Part shown: one piece after another, positions 33,664 to 41,513 of the stretch
How positions within the stretch are numbered: the first letter of the stretch is position 1
How the letters are laid out: the number at the start of each line of letters is the position of its first letter
Source: Flavobacterium sp. N1736
GTDB taxonomy: Bacteria > Bacteroidota > Bacteroidia > Flavobacteriales > Flavobacteriaceae
Direction: 5' to 3'
Assembly (NCBI RefSeq): GCF_025947065.1
Contig: NZ_CP109994.1
Span: forward strand, 1,426,001 to 1,490,000
DNA length: 64,000 nucleotides
Position numbers and translations under genes: made by a program
Notes under the pieces: model-generated
What the model saw: only the letters and a program-made list of their open reading frames with translations
What the model was told of the DNA's origin: nothing
Database searches by the model: none

Positions 33664-34506
33664 TTATCTGCTCCACTCCGCAATACTGTCTTTATTTAAT
33701 TTTACGTAATCCTGATTATTAGCCGTTTCAGCAGCTGCCAATGAAGCTTTTGCAGTTTCGATTGCGCCTTTTTTATCGCCTTGTTTAGCTTGGATTAATG
33801 ATTTTAATCTTAGAATAAAATACGGTTTTTCAGTACTCATATCTAACGATTTATCTACATACGTTCTTGCTGTTTCGATATTTCCATTTGATTGAAATAA
33901 ATATTGAGACGCCGCAAAATAATCATTTGCTGTTGGTCCTGCCAATGTTTTTTCGATACTTGCAACTGCATTTTTCGCCGTTGGAACTTCAAATTTCAAC
34001 GCTACATGAGAGTTTTCCCAAGCCATTTCTAAATAACCAAAATTTGGATCTAATCCGTTAATTCCAATTGTAAATGTTTCAACAGGAGTTGGTAAAGCAT
34101 CTTCTTTTACAGTAGTTCTTAAAACAACATAAGACTCATTCCATGTTTCAGGTAATCCCCAATTGTCTGTAGAAAGGTAAAAAATTACTTCCCAGCTTTC
34201 GATTTTAGGAATTGTATAAATTGCATATTTCCCTTTTTTCAATGTTTTGCCATCAATAACAACATCATCACTAAAATTAATAATAGTATTTTCGTTAGCT
34301 CCCGTTCTCCATAATTTACCAAACGGAACTAAATTACCAAATACAGCTCTGCCTCTCGCTCCTGGTCTTGAATACGTAACTTCAACATCAGTTAATCCAA
34401 CAGTTTGTTTGATATAACCTTTCGGGCTCGCTTGTGGTGTTTTTATTTGTGCTTCTGTAGCAAAAGGAGCCAAAATTATGGCCAATGCAATAAGTAGTTT
34501 TTTCAT
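33664..34506 (-). CDS. DUF2911 exported protein
   Basis: The 280-residue protein has a signal peptide (…LAPFATEAQ) and a DUF2911 domain (TPQASPKGYIKQTVGLTDVEVTYSRPGARGRAVFGNLVPFGKLWRTGANENTIINFSDDVVIDGKTLKKGKYAIYTIP, about 25-170), then a helical, TPR-like C-terminus (SQYLFQSNGNIETARTYVDKSLDMS). The DUF2911 family is common in Bacteroidota; its function is not known to me. Expected in the periplasm. It converges with the preceding terminator-bounded gene and seems to be its own unit. Confidence 0.85.
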   Translation of the reverse strand: MKKLLIALAIILAPFATEAQIKTPQASPKGYIKQTVGLTDVEVTYSRPGARGRAVFGNLVPFGKLWRTGANENTIINFSDDVVIDGKTLKKGKYAIYTIPKIESWEVIFYLSTDNWGLPETWNESYVVLRTTVKEDALPTPVETFTIGINGLDPNFGYLEMAWENSHVALKFEVPTAKNAVASIEKTLAGPTANDYFAASQYLFQSNGNIETARTYVDKSLDMSTEKPYFILRLKSLIQAKQGDKKGAIETAKASLAAAETANNQDYVKLNKDSIAEWSR

Positions 34507-34576
34507 TTCGTGAGTTTATTTTGTTTTGTTCAAATTTACAAATTCAATCAGGTACAAATGTTAAATTTTATATAAT

Positions 34577-35239
34577 TCAGACACCCAACTGTGATATTTT
34601 TTGCGCATTCAATTCATTAAAATGGTTGATTATTAAATCTGCTTGTGATAAATCCTGCATTTTAGAATGATGACTATTATAACCCACACAAAACAAGTTT
34701 GCTGCTTTTGCTGCTTTTACACCATTTGTACTATCCTCAATCACGATACAATTTTCTGCCGGTGCTACAGATAAAGACGCAGCATGTAGAAAAATGGCGG
34801 GATTAGGTTTTGATTGCGGAAAATCTTCACCGCTTACAATATCAGTAAAATAAGAATGCAAATTAAATCTTGTAAACACACGATCAATCGTTACTTTTGA
34901 TGCCGAAGATGCTAAAATTAATTGTATTCCGTTCGCGTACAAATCCTTAATTAAATCTTCAACGCCTTCTAAGAGATATAAATCTTCTTTGGTATCAAAA
35001 GCATCATTAAAAATATTTCTTTTTCTTTGAATCAAATCTTCAACTTCATGTTCAATTGTCGGGAAAAATCCTTTCAAAGTTTGAAACGTATTTCGGGTTG
35101 AAAATCCCGTAAACGAAGTATACATTTCTTCCGTTACTTCGATATTCAATTCTGTAAATTGTTTATAATACGCATAACGATGAACGGGTTCTGTGTCGAC
35201 AATTACGCCATCCATATCAAATATTACTGTTTTAATCAT
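34577..35239 (-). CDS. HAD-family hydrolase, beta-phosphoglucomutase-like
   Basis: The 220-residue protein has the HAD motifs: FDMDGVIVDTEP at 7-18 (nucleophile Asp8, acid/base Asp10), LILASSASKVTIDRVF, KPNPAIFLHAASLSV and EDSTNGVKAAKAA, with a helical cap between. The subfamily fits beta-phosphoglucomutase or 2-deoxyglucose-6-phosphatase, a cytoplasmic phosphatase or mutase of sugar phosphates. The substrate cannot be decided from sequence. It is downstream of the repeat-rich spacer before tcdA. Confidence 0.85.
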   Translation of the reverse strand: MIKTVIFDMDGVIVDTEPVHRYAYYKQFTELNIEVTEEMYTSFTGFSTRNTFQTLKGFFPTIEHEVEDLIQRKRNIFNDAFDTKEDLYLLEGVEDLIKDLYANGIQLILASSASKVTIDRVFTRFNLHSYFTDIVSGEDFPQSKPNPAIFLHAASLSVAPAENCIVIEDSTNGVKAAKAANLFCVGYNSHHSKMQDLSQADLIINHFNELNAQKISQLGV

Positions 35240-35290
35240 TTTTTTTAAGGTTCAAAGGTTCTGAGATTCTAAGTTGCTAAGTTTTTTTTG

Positions 35291-35392
35291 TTTCAGGTTT
35301 CAGGTTTCAGGTTTCAGGTTTTCTGTGTGGTAACTTTGACAAAGTTTAGTGGTTCCAGAACCTGAAACAAACAAAACCTGAAACCTGAAACA
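35291..35392. repeat. GTTTCAG repeat hairpin
   Basis: Four tandem copies of TTTCAGG run at 35291-35318, and their complements (CCTGAAA) appear several times at 35360-35390, so the spacer between the HAD and tcdA genes folds on itself. The same 7-base unit recurs at 33520-33545, 36146-36194 and 45650-45680. It is a dispersed short repeat. Confidence 0.7.
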
Positions 35393-35396
35393 TCTA

Positions 35397-36116
35397 TTAG
35401 CGACTTTTAACAAGCAAATGCCTAATCACAGTTTCGGCAGCGTGAAGACCGAATAAGCCCGGCATATAACTGTTTGTTCCGTAGAATGACTTTTTGAAAT
35501 TTTTTCCGTCAGTTAATTTTAAGCTTTTTTCGTCTTGAATTTCAGAAGAAAAAACCACTTTCAATTTATTAATTTTTACCTCTTTTAAACGTTTTCTAAT
35601 GGCTTTAGAAAAGTAACAATTGATGGTTTTAGAAATATCGCTCACTTTGACTTTCGAAGCCAGCATTTTTCCACCGGCGCCCATGCTGCTTATAATCTTA
35701 ACTCTTTTGCGTTTTGCACCAATAATCAAATTTAATTTTGGCGTTATGCTGTCAATACAATCCAAAACATAATCAAACTCTGGAGAAACAATTTCAAAAG
35801 CACGTTCCGGAGACAAAAATTCCTGAACACGAGTCAGTTTTAATTCCGGATTAATATCCATCAAACGATCGCCAACGATTTTTATTTTTGGTTCGCCAAC
35901 TGTTGAATGCAATGCCGGCAATTGTCTGTTAATATTGGTTATATCAACCACATCACCATCTACAATTGTCATGTTTCCTACTCCTGCCCTAGCCAAAAAT
36001 TCAGCTGCAAATGATCCAACTCCGCCTAAACCAACTACTAAAACATTTGCGTTTTTCAAGTTCTCTAATCCTTCTTTTGTAAATAAAAGCTCGGCTCTTT
36101 CCGTCCACTCTGCCAT
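35397..36116 (-). CDS. tcdA: tRNA threonylcarbamoyladenosine dehydratase TcdA
   Basis: The 239-residue protein is a ThiF/E1-like ATP-binding enzyme with VLVVGLGGVGSFAAEFLARAG (GLGGVG at 29-34), IVDGDVVDITNINRQL, and GAGGKMLASKVKVSDISKT. This matches TcdA (CsdL), which cyclises the t6A base at position 37 of tRNAs to ct6A with ATP. Expected in the cytoplasm. It is transcribed with the HAD gene downstream, separated by the repeat hairpin, and its start lies near the tandem repeats at 36146-36264. Confidence 0.9.
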   Translation of the reverse strand: MAEWTERAELLFTKEGLENLKNANVLVVGLGGVGSFAAEFLARAGVGNMTIVDGDVVDITNINRQLPALHSTVGEPKIKIVGDRLMDINPELKLTRVQEFLSPERAFEIVSPEFDYVLDCIDSITPKLNLIIGAKRKRVKIISSMGAGGKMLASKVKVSDISKTINCYFSKAIRKRLKEVKINKLKVVFSSEIQDEKSLKLTDGKNFKKSFYGTNSYMPGLFGLHAAETVIRHLLVKSR

Positions 36117-36145
36117 ATAATCTTTTGTTTAATTTTTTTTATTTT

Positions 36146-36194
36146 GTTTCAAGTTTCAGGTTTCAAGTTTCATGTTTCAAGTTTCAGGTTTCAG
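36146..36194. repeat. Tandem 7-base repeat GTTTCAN
   Basis: Seven tandem copies of GTTTCA plus one variable base (A, G or T) lie upstream of tcdA. It is an imperfect array with a strict 7-base period and is related to the array at 35291-35318. Confidence 0.7.
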
Positions 36195-36210
36195 GTTCCT
36201 AATCTAACCT

Positions 36211-36264
36211 TTCACTTTTCACTTTTCACTTTTCACTTTTCACTTTTCACTTTTCACTTTTCAC
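36211..36264. repeat. Tandem 7-base repeat TTTTCAC
   Basis: Seven perfect copies of TTTTCAC follow a partial copy (TTCAC) at 36211. It lies 10 bases beyond the TatD stop and forms a spurious open frame on the plus strand. The perfect array suggests recent slippage and therefore likely length differences between strains. Confidence 0.8.
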
Positions 36265-36274
36265 TTTTTACATT

Positions 36275-36922
36275 TTATTTTTCAAACACTTCTTTAAAAT
36301 TACCTGAAATAATATCTTGTAATTCTTTGATTGTTATGTTTTTATATGCTGCTGCCAGATCATAAACCTGTTTTATATTTTCTTCGATTGTATCGGTTTC
36401 AAGAAAAAATCGATTATTTGGAATTTGTTCAAAAACCGTTTTCAATTCAGGGTTTTTCAATAAATATTTTCCAAACGAAAGATAAAATCCCGCCGTAATA
36501 AGCTGATCTGCAATTTGGCTTTTTTTTGAAAAACCATGCATAATCATCGGAACAGAAATTTTCATTTTCTTTTTAATTGCAATAATTTCCTGAAAAGCGG
36601 CAACACAATGAATTACAACAGGTTTTTTATATTTTTCGGCCAAAGCCAATTGTTTTTCAAAAACTATAATTTGTTGCTCTAACGAAATTTCTATGCGTTT
36701 ATCTAAACCACATTCGCCAATAGCGAGACAATTTTTAGTCTGCAATTTTTCTTCTATAATTCTCAAATCTTCATCAATTCGATCTTCCTTAATGTGCCAG
36801 GGATGAATCCCGATAGAATAAAAAGGAATCGAAGCATCAAATTCTTGCGGATATTGATTGACCAATTCCAGAATATCTGATTGACTCGTAAATTGATGGG
36901 TATGAAAATTAAAAAATTCCAT
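36275..36922 (-). CDS. TatD family metal-dependent hydrolase
   Basis: The 215-residue protein is a TatD-type amidohydrolase-fold nuclease or hydrolase: it begins MEFFNFHTHQF with metal-binding His7 and His9, contains GECGLDKRI (metal ligand Glu), VIHCVAAFQEI, MHGFSKKSQIADQLITAGFYLSFG and LETDTIEENIKQVYD (final Asp/Glu). It is shorter than E. coli TatD but within the family. Expected in the cytoplasm. Its ATG overlaps the stop of the DUF1684 gene (TAATG), so the two are translationally coupled. Confidence 0.88.
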   Translation of the reverse strand: MEFFNFHTHQFTSQSDILELVNQYPQEFDASIPFYSIGIHPWHIKEDRIDEDLRIIEEKLQTKNCLAIGECGLDKRIEISLEQQIIVFEKQLALAEKYKKPVVIHCVAAFQEIIAIKKKMKISVPMIMHGFSKKSQIADQLITAGFYLSFGKYLLKNPELKTVFEQIPNNRFFLETDTIEENIKQVYDLAAAYKNITIKELQDIISGNFKEVFEK

Positions 36923-37521
36923 TAATGAAATGTTTTAACTCCGGCTTTAATTTCTACTTTTAAATCATTCTCTAAAGGAACAAGCGGACATGAATACTTA
37001 TGATTATAAGCACAATACGGATTATAAGCCTGATTAAAATCGACTGCAATTGTATTTCCTTTCGGAATTTTTAAATCAATATATCTTCCTCCAATATAAC
37101 TTTCTTTTCCGCTTGTTAAGTCTGAAAATGGCAGAAATAAATGATCTTTGTATTCTTTTGTTTTTGAAAGTTCAATGTTTCTATAAACGTTCAATTGCAA
37201 GGCAACGCCGTCTATAGTAAAAAATAAAGTACCGTATTTGATGTATTTTGGAGTCCTTGTTCCTGTAGTTTTCATTTCAAAGACTTTTTCATTCTTTGCT
37301 TTTACAAACTTTGCATTCACAAAATATTTTCCATTAATGGGATAAAAATCTAAAGCTTTGAAGGTCTTTAAATCTTCTTCCATCAACGGACTTGTCTTAG
37401 GATCAGCATATTCTGAGTTTATTGTTTTCTGAAATTTTTCTGTTTCGCTTTTGTCAAATTTCTTCTGACCGAAACAAAAATTAACGAGTAACAATACTAA
37501 AAAAGCAATTACATTTTTCAT
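36922..37521 (-). CDS. DUF1684 exported protein
   Basis: The 199-residue protein starts at MKNVIAFLVLLLVNFCFGQ (signal peptide, cut after Phe-Gly), because a longer frame upstream would precede the signal peptide and run into the divergent promoter region. The body (MEEDLKTFKALDFYPINGKYFVNAKFVK... and NPYCAYNHKYSCPLVPLENDLKVEIKAGVK) matches DUF1684, including its Cys-containing signature. The family function is unclear. It is coupled to the downstream TatD gene by a TAATG overlap, and both lie behind a promoter at 37537-37567. Confidence 0.85.
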   Translation of the reverse strand: MKNVIAFLVLLLVNFCFGQKKFDKSETEKFQKTINSEYADPKTSPLMEEDLKTFKALDFYPINGKYFVNAKFVKAKNEKVFEMKTTGTRTPKYIKYGTLFFTIDGVALQLNVYRNIELSKTKEYKDHLFLPFSDLTSGKESYIGGRYIDLKIPKGNTIAVDFNQAYNPYCAYNHKYSCPLVPLENDLKVEIKAGVKTFH

Positions 37522-37536
37522 CTTTGAAATTTTAAG

Positions 37537-37567
37537 CAAAAATAGTTTAAAAGTAACAAAGCACCAA
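37537..37567 (-). promoter_or_regulatory. Probable promoter of DUF1684-tatD
   Basis: On the minus strand TTG (37565-37567) and TATTTTTG (37537-37544, exact TAnnTTTG) are separated by 20 bases, the Bacteroidota housekeeping promoter layout. The start codon lies 15 bases downstream of the -7 element, so the mRNA leader would be very short. On the opposite strand TAACTTTG at 37591-37598 may serve the divergent MFS gene. Confidence 0.55.
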
Positions 37568-37617
37568 CCGCACTTAGTGACAAAGTTTTCTAACTTTGTT
37601 GCAAATACATATTTATA

Positions 37618-38835
37618 ATGCTCAAAACTGCTTTTAACCATTACATCAATAATTTCAGAGGATTTTCAAGAGAAATTTGGATACTTACCCTTGTCACTTT
37701 TATCAATCGTGCGGGCACAATGGTGCTTCCTTTTTTGTCTAAATATTTAAAGGAAGATCTTCATTTTAGCTATAATCAGGTTGGATGGATTATGGTTTCG
37801 TTTGGTTTGGGTTCTATGCTGGGTTCCTGGCTTGGCGGAAAATTATCTGATAAAATTGGGTTTTATAAAATCATGATTTTTAGTTTATTTACAAGCGGAG
37901 TTTCACTTTTTCTTGTACAATATATTACAACGTTTTGGGCTTTATGCATTGCCATGTTTGTTTTAATGACTATTGCTGACATGTTTAGACCGGCGATGTT
38001 TGTTTCGTTGGGAGCTTATGCAAAACCCGAAAACCGTACACGTGCATTAACTTTAGTGCGTTTGGCTGTAAATTTAGGTTTTGCTGCCGGACCCGCTTTA
38101 GGTGGTTTAATTATTATGGGAATTGGTTACCAAGGACTTTTTTGGGTTGATGGAGCGTCCTGTATTATTTCGATTACTATTTTTGCTTTATTGGTTAAGG
38201 AAAAGAAAAAAGTAAATCACGGAGATAAAATGGAAATTTCAGCCGAAATAAAATCAGTTTTTCATGATCGTATTTTCTGGGTTTTCTTATTTGTGAGTTT
38301 TATAACTGCAATGATTTTCTTTCAATTGTTTACAACTTTACCTTTATATCATAATGAGAAATTTGGTTTGAGTGAATTTCAAACGGGATTATTGATGACT
38401 TTAAATGGTCTCTTAATTTTTGCTTTAGAAATGCCAACGGTTGGTTTTATGGAACGAAAAGGATTTGCTAAAATTAAAATTATTATTCTTGGATCATTTA
38501 TTATGGCTTTGAGTTTCTTTTTATTACTCATTAATATATGGGCGGGAATTTTGGTTATAAGTATGATTTGCATTTCGCTTGGAGAGATTTTAACCTTTCC
38601 GTTTTCAAATGCTTTTGCTTTAAGTCGTGCGCCACGTGGTCAGGAAGGCCGTTATATGGCGCTTTATACCATGAGTTTTAGTTTAGCTCATATTGTAAGT
38701 TCAAAAGTAGGTTTCGAAATAATTACAAGATTAGGATATCAGACAAACTGGCTTTTTATGGCTTGTATGGGCGTTGTTGCTACATTTTGCTGTTTCTGGA
38801 TCAGGAAAGCTTTAATCGATGAGAAAGTTACTTAA
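37618..38835 (+). CDS. MFS transporter
   Basis: The 405-residue inner-membrane protein has 12 predicted hydrophobic helices and MFS motifs: the loop 2-3 motif GSWLGGKLSDKIGFYK and the conserved GFAAGPALGGLI in helix 5. It is a drug- or sugar-efflux type (MdtG/Bcr-like by shape), but the substrate is not predictable. It is divergent from DUF1684 with a short shared spacer, and a strong hairpin follows at 38911-38958. Confidence 0.88.
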   Translation: MLKTAFNHYINNFRGFSREIWILTLVTFINRAGTMVLPFLSKYLKEDLHFSYNQVGWIMVSFGLGSMLGSWLGGKLSDKIGFYKIMIFSLFTSGVSLFLVQYITTFWALCIAMFVLMTIADMFRPAMFVSLGAYAKPENRTRALTLVRLAVNLGFAAGPALGGLIIMGIGYQGLFWVDGASCIISITIFALLVKEKKKVNHGDKMEISAEIKSVFHDRIFWVFLFVSFITAMIFFQLFTTLPLYHNEKFGLSEFQTGLLMTLNGLLIFALEMPTVGFMERKGFAKIKIIILGSFIMALSFFLLLINIWAGILVISMICISLGEILTFPFSNAFALSRAPRGQEGRYMALYTMSFSLAHIVSSKVGFEIITRLGYQTNWLFMACMGVVATFCCFWIRKALIDEKVT

Positions 38836-38910
38836 AACCAATCGTTAATAAATTTACCACAAAGTGCGCTAAGTTTTACTTAATTTTACCGCAAAGTACA
38901 CAAAGATTTA

Positions 38911-38958
38911 CGCAAAGTTCGCAAAGGTTAATATTAATTAACCTTTGCGAACTTTGCG
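38911..38958 (+). terminator. Hairpin and repeat after the MFS gene
   Basis: A perfect 22-base-pair stem has left arm CGCAAAGTTCGCAAAGG plus TTAAT and the complementary right arm, a 4-base loop, and a T5 run after it. The unit CGCAAAGT recurs just upstream (38890-38915), so it is both a terminator and part of an intergenic repeat. The rest of 38836-39162 contains the operators of blaI. Confidence 0.75.
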
Positions 38959-39100
38959 TTTTTACCATTCCCTATAAATCCAAAAGAACCTTGCGTTCTT
39001 TGTTGCAAAACTTTTTATTCTTATTTTTAACCTGAAAATCAAGCAATTAAATAGATTTTTCTTTATTTAAAAAGTCAATCAACTTCTTTTTTAGTTAAAT

Positions 39101-39136
39101 AACTACATTTATAGTTGTGTAACTAAAAAAATAGTT
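39101..39136. promoter_or_regulatory. Two phased BlaI-type operators
   Basis: Two 16-base dyads, AACTACATTTATAGTT (39101-39116) and AACTAAAAAAATAGTT (39121-39136), lie exactly 20 bases apart start to start, about two turns of the helix. They share the half-site AACTA/TAGTT. A related inverted element (TAGTTAAATAACTA) is just upstream. They overlap the -33 and -7 elements of the downstream gene, as expected for autorepression by the encoded BlaI-type protein. Confidence 0.65.
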
Positions 39137-39145
39137 GTAGTTTTG
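39115..39145 (+). promoter_or_regulatory. Promoter of the BlaI/M56 operon
   Basis: TTG at 39115-39117 and TAGTTTTG at 39138-39145 (exact TAnnTTTG) are 20 bases apart. The start of the BlaI-type gene lies 17 bases after the -7 element. The two operators cover these elements, so repressor binding would block polymerase. Confidence 0.65.
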
Positions 39146-39162
39146 AATTAAAATTAGAAAAC

Positions 39163-39528
39163 ATGCAAAAGTTAACCAATAAAGAAGAAGAAATCATGCA
39201 CATTTTATGGAAGCTGAAAAAAGCTTTTGTAAAAGAAGTTCAGGCAGAAATAACTGAAGATCAACCGCATTACAATACGCTTTCGACTATTGTGCGTAAT
39301 CTGGAAGAAAAAGGATATGTGGCTCACAATGCTTTTGGAAACACACATCAATATTATCCAATTGTAAGTATCGAAGATTATAGAAAAGGATTTATGAGCA
39401 CAGCAATTGATAATTATTTCAACAGTTCTTATAAAAGTATGGTTTCGTTTTTTGCCAAGGAAGAAAAAATTTCTGCAGATGAATTACGCGAAATCCTGGC
39501 TATGATCGAAAATCCGAAAGAAAAATAA
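39163..39528 (+). CDS. BlaI/MecI/CopY-type transcriptional repressor
   Basis: The 121-residue protein is a small winged-helix repressor of the BlaI/MecI family: QKLTNKEEEIMHILWKLKKAFVKEVQAEI, then YNTLSTIVRNLEEKGYVAHNAFGNTHQYYPIVSIEDYRKGFMSTAIDNYF, with a C-terminal helical part for dimerisation. In the family the repressor is cleaved on a signal from a membrane sensor encoded next to it. Here an M56-type sensor follows by 20 bases. It probably represses its own operon through the operators at 39101-39136. Confidence 0.92.
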   Translation: MQKLTNKEEEIMHILWKLKKAFVKEVQAEITEDQPHYNTLSTIVRNLEEKGYVAHNAFGNTHQYYPIVSIEDYRKGFMSTAIDNYFNSSYKSMVSFFAKEEKISADELREILAMIENPKEK

Positions 39529-39548
39529 AAAACGTAAAATAATTTTTT

Positions 39549-41279
39549 ATGGAAGCACTTTTCATTTTTGTCGCAAAATCAAGTGGACTTTTAATCTTGT
39601 TTTACTTTGCTTATTATTTTTTATTGCGCAAAGAAACTTTTTTCAATAGTAACAGATGGTTTTTGTTAATTGGTTTGATTACTTCTGTCGTTTTGCCTTT
39701 TTTGGTTTATACCAAAATTGTCTGGGTTACTCCTGCTCCAATGCCAAATTTTAATTATTCGCCAGTTTATGCTCGGCAGATTATTGAAAAAGAAACTTTT
39801 GAAATAAATTGGAATTTAGTTTCTCTTGCCATTTATGCCATAGGTTTTTCGACATTTATGATCAAATTTGCTCTCGATTTTTATAGTTTAAATTCAGTTT
39901 TAAAAGGCAAACAAGTACAACAACAAGCTGATTTTAAATTTGTTGACATCAAAGAAAATATTGCTCCTTTTTCTTATTTTGATTATATCGTGTACAACTC
40001 ATCAATGTACAGCGAATCAGAATTAGAAAGTATTCTGGAGCATGAAAAAGTGCACAGCGATCAAAATCATACTATGGATGTTTTGATATCAAGAGTTTTT
40101 TGTGTGCTTTTTTGGTTTAATCCAATTATTTGGCTGTACAAAAAAGCTATTTTGCAAAACCTTGAATTTATTGCCGACAGTGAAGCTGCCAAAAAAATAT
40201 CTGACAAAAAAGCGTATCAATACACGCTTTTAAAAATAACAACGCACCAATCATGCGTTGCCATTACCAATCATTTTTATCAATCATTAATCAAAAAACG
40301 AATTGTCATGTTAAACAAAAATCAATCAAAAAAATTGAATTACTGGAAGTATTATGCCGTAATTCCTGCACTTGTAGCTTTTGTGTTATTATTTCAGATA
40401 AAAACAATTGCACAGGAAAAACAAGAGAAAAAAGAAGCTCAGGAACTTTCAGAAAAAACAGATCCTGTTAATGTTTACAAGATTAACAAGAATACAACAG
40501 ATCAGGAGCTAAAAGAAATGGCTGAAAAGTTAAAGGTAAATCATGATGCCGATGTTGTTATTTCTAATGTAAAAAGAAATTCTAAAAACGAATTAACGGC
40601 TATTAGGGTAGATATTAAAAAAGGAAAAGGAAGATCTCAATCGCTGCAAATTGATGGTGATGAGGCTATTAAAAGTTGCGGAATTGTCGTTAATATTGAT
40701 AATGATGGTTCAAAACAAATTGGTATACTTACAGACGATGCCATTGAAAAACCAATGATTATCGAAAATCGCAGAATTGAAGTTAAAGAAATCAAAAATC
40801 CAGATGTTGGAGAAGTTTCTCCTCCTTCTCCGCCATCAATGCCATCTTTTCCGAGTGGACCACTGCCTCCGGCCCCGCCTATTGACATGTCTAAAATGCC
40901 AAAAGCACCAAAAGCACCACTAAATATTAATGATAAAGTGGCCATGAAAAATTTTGAAAAAGAAATGGCGGAATTTGAGAAAAAAATGGCTGCTATTGAA
41001 CCGGAAATGTCTGCTTATGGGAAACAAGTAGAAGAAATCATGGCAAAACGTGAAGTTATTTATGATAAAGAAATGGAGAAATATGACCTCGCCATGGAAA
41101 AATTTGATGCTGATATGGAAAAATTCAATCAATACATTGAACAAAAATATGAACCGGGAAGTGCCGAATATGCAAAAAACATGGAGCAGTATGAAAAGGG
41201 CATGAGAGCTTATGAAAAATACATGAGACAACAGGAAAAAGAGAGAAGAAAAGCGGAGAAAGCAGAAAAACGATCTTAA
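39549..41279 (+). CDS. M56 family (BlaR1-like) membrane metallopeptidase with coiled-coil tail
   Basis: The 576-residue protein has four hydrophobic helices and an M56 zinc-peptidase site, HEKVH at 165-169 followed by SDQNHTMDVLISRVFCVLFWFNPIIWL. After another membrane segment (about 270-290) the tail has no penicillin-binding domain. Instead a segment DPVNVYKINKNTTDQELKEMAEKL, a Pro-rich stretch (SPPSPPSMPSFPSGPLPPAPP, about 418-438) and a Met/Glu/Lys-rich coiled coil to the end follow. It should cleave or inactivate the BlaI-type repressor next door on some signal other than beta-lactams, or at least not via a PBP-like sensor. The tail is the unusual part. Confidence 0.88.
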   Translation: MEALFIFVAKSSGLLILFYFAYYFLLRKETFFNSNRWFLLIGLITSVVLPFLVYTKIVWVTPAPMPNFNYSPVYARQIIEKETFEINWNLVSLAIYAIGFSTFMIKFALDFYSLNSVLKGKQVQQQADFKFVDIKENIAPFSYFDYIVYNSSMYSESELESILEHEKVHSDQNHTMDVLISRVFCVLFWFNPIIWLYKKAILQNLEFIADSEAAKKISDKKAYQYTLLKITTHQSCVAITNHFYQSLIKKRIVMLNKNQSKKLNYWKYYAVIPALVAFVLLFQIKTIAQEKQEKKEAQELSEKTDPVNVYKINKNTTDQELKEMAEKLKVNHDADVVISNVKRNSKNELTAIRVDIKKGKGRSQSLQIDGDEAIKSCGIVVNIDNDGSKQIGILTDDAIEKPMIIENRRIEVKEIKNPDVGEVSPPSPPSMPSFPSGPLPPAPPIDMSKMPKAPKAPLNINDKVAMKNFEKEMAEFEKKMAAIEPEMSAYGKQVEEIMAKREVIYDKEMEKYDLAMEKFDADMEKFNQYIEQKYEPGSAEYAKNMEQYEKGMRAYEKYMRQQEKERRKAEKAEKRS

Positions 41280-41289
41280 ATATTTAGAA

Positions 41290-41409
41290 ATGAAAGAGAC
41301 ATTTTTTATTGCAGCACTATTATTCGTTTTTAATTTATGTTTTAATCAAAACGAGGCAAAACAGAAGATTGATCATTGTATCAAAAAAGTAATAGAAATA
41401 AGTAAATAA
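41290..41409 (+). CDS. 39-residue exported microprotein
   Basis: An ATG at 41290, 10 bases after the M56 gene, opens a 39-codon frame MKETFFIAALLFVFNLCFNQNEAKQKIDHCIKKVIEISK. It has a signal-peptide-like hydrophobic start and a short helical tail with one Cys. The following hairpin at 41417-41445 would end the operon here, so it is probably the third gene of the BlaI/M56 transcript. I do not recognise it; a peptide that modulates the sensor is a speculation. Confidence 0.5.
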   Translation: MKETFFIAALLFVFNLCFNQNEAKQKIDHCIKKVIEISK

Positions 41410-41416
41410 TTAGGAG

Positions 41417-41445
41417 ACCAGTGTATAATAAACACTGGTTTTTAT
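41417..41445 (+). terminator. Terminator after the BlaI/M56 operon
   Basis: The stem ACCAGTGT / ACACTGGT with a 7-base loop is followed by TTTTTATTT. Confidence 0.75.
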
Positions 41446-41513
41446 TTGGCTAATTCTCAGGTAAATTTCTTTTTAAATAAACTTTAGCCGATAATTTTAC
41501 ACCCCATTTCAAT

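Noticed and set aside
36146..36264. CRISPR-like array
   Set aside because: Units are 7 bases with no spacers, so it is a simple tandem repeat.
36144..36365. Open frame of 73 codons made of Phe/His/Ser/Leu
   Set aside because: It is a translation of the 7-base tandem repeats and then runs antisense into TatD.
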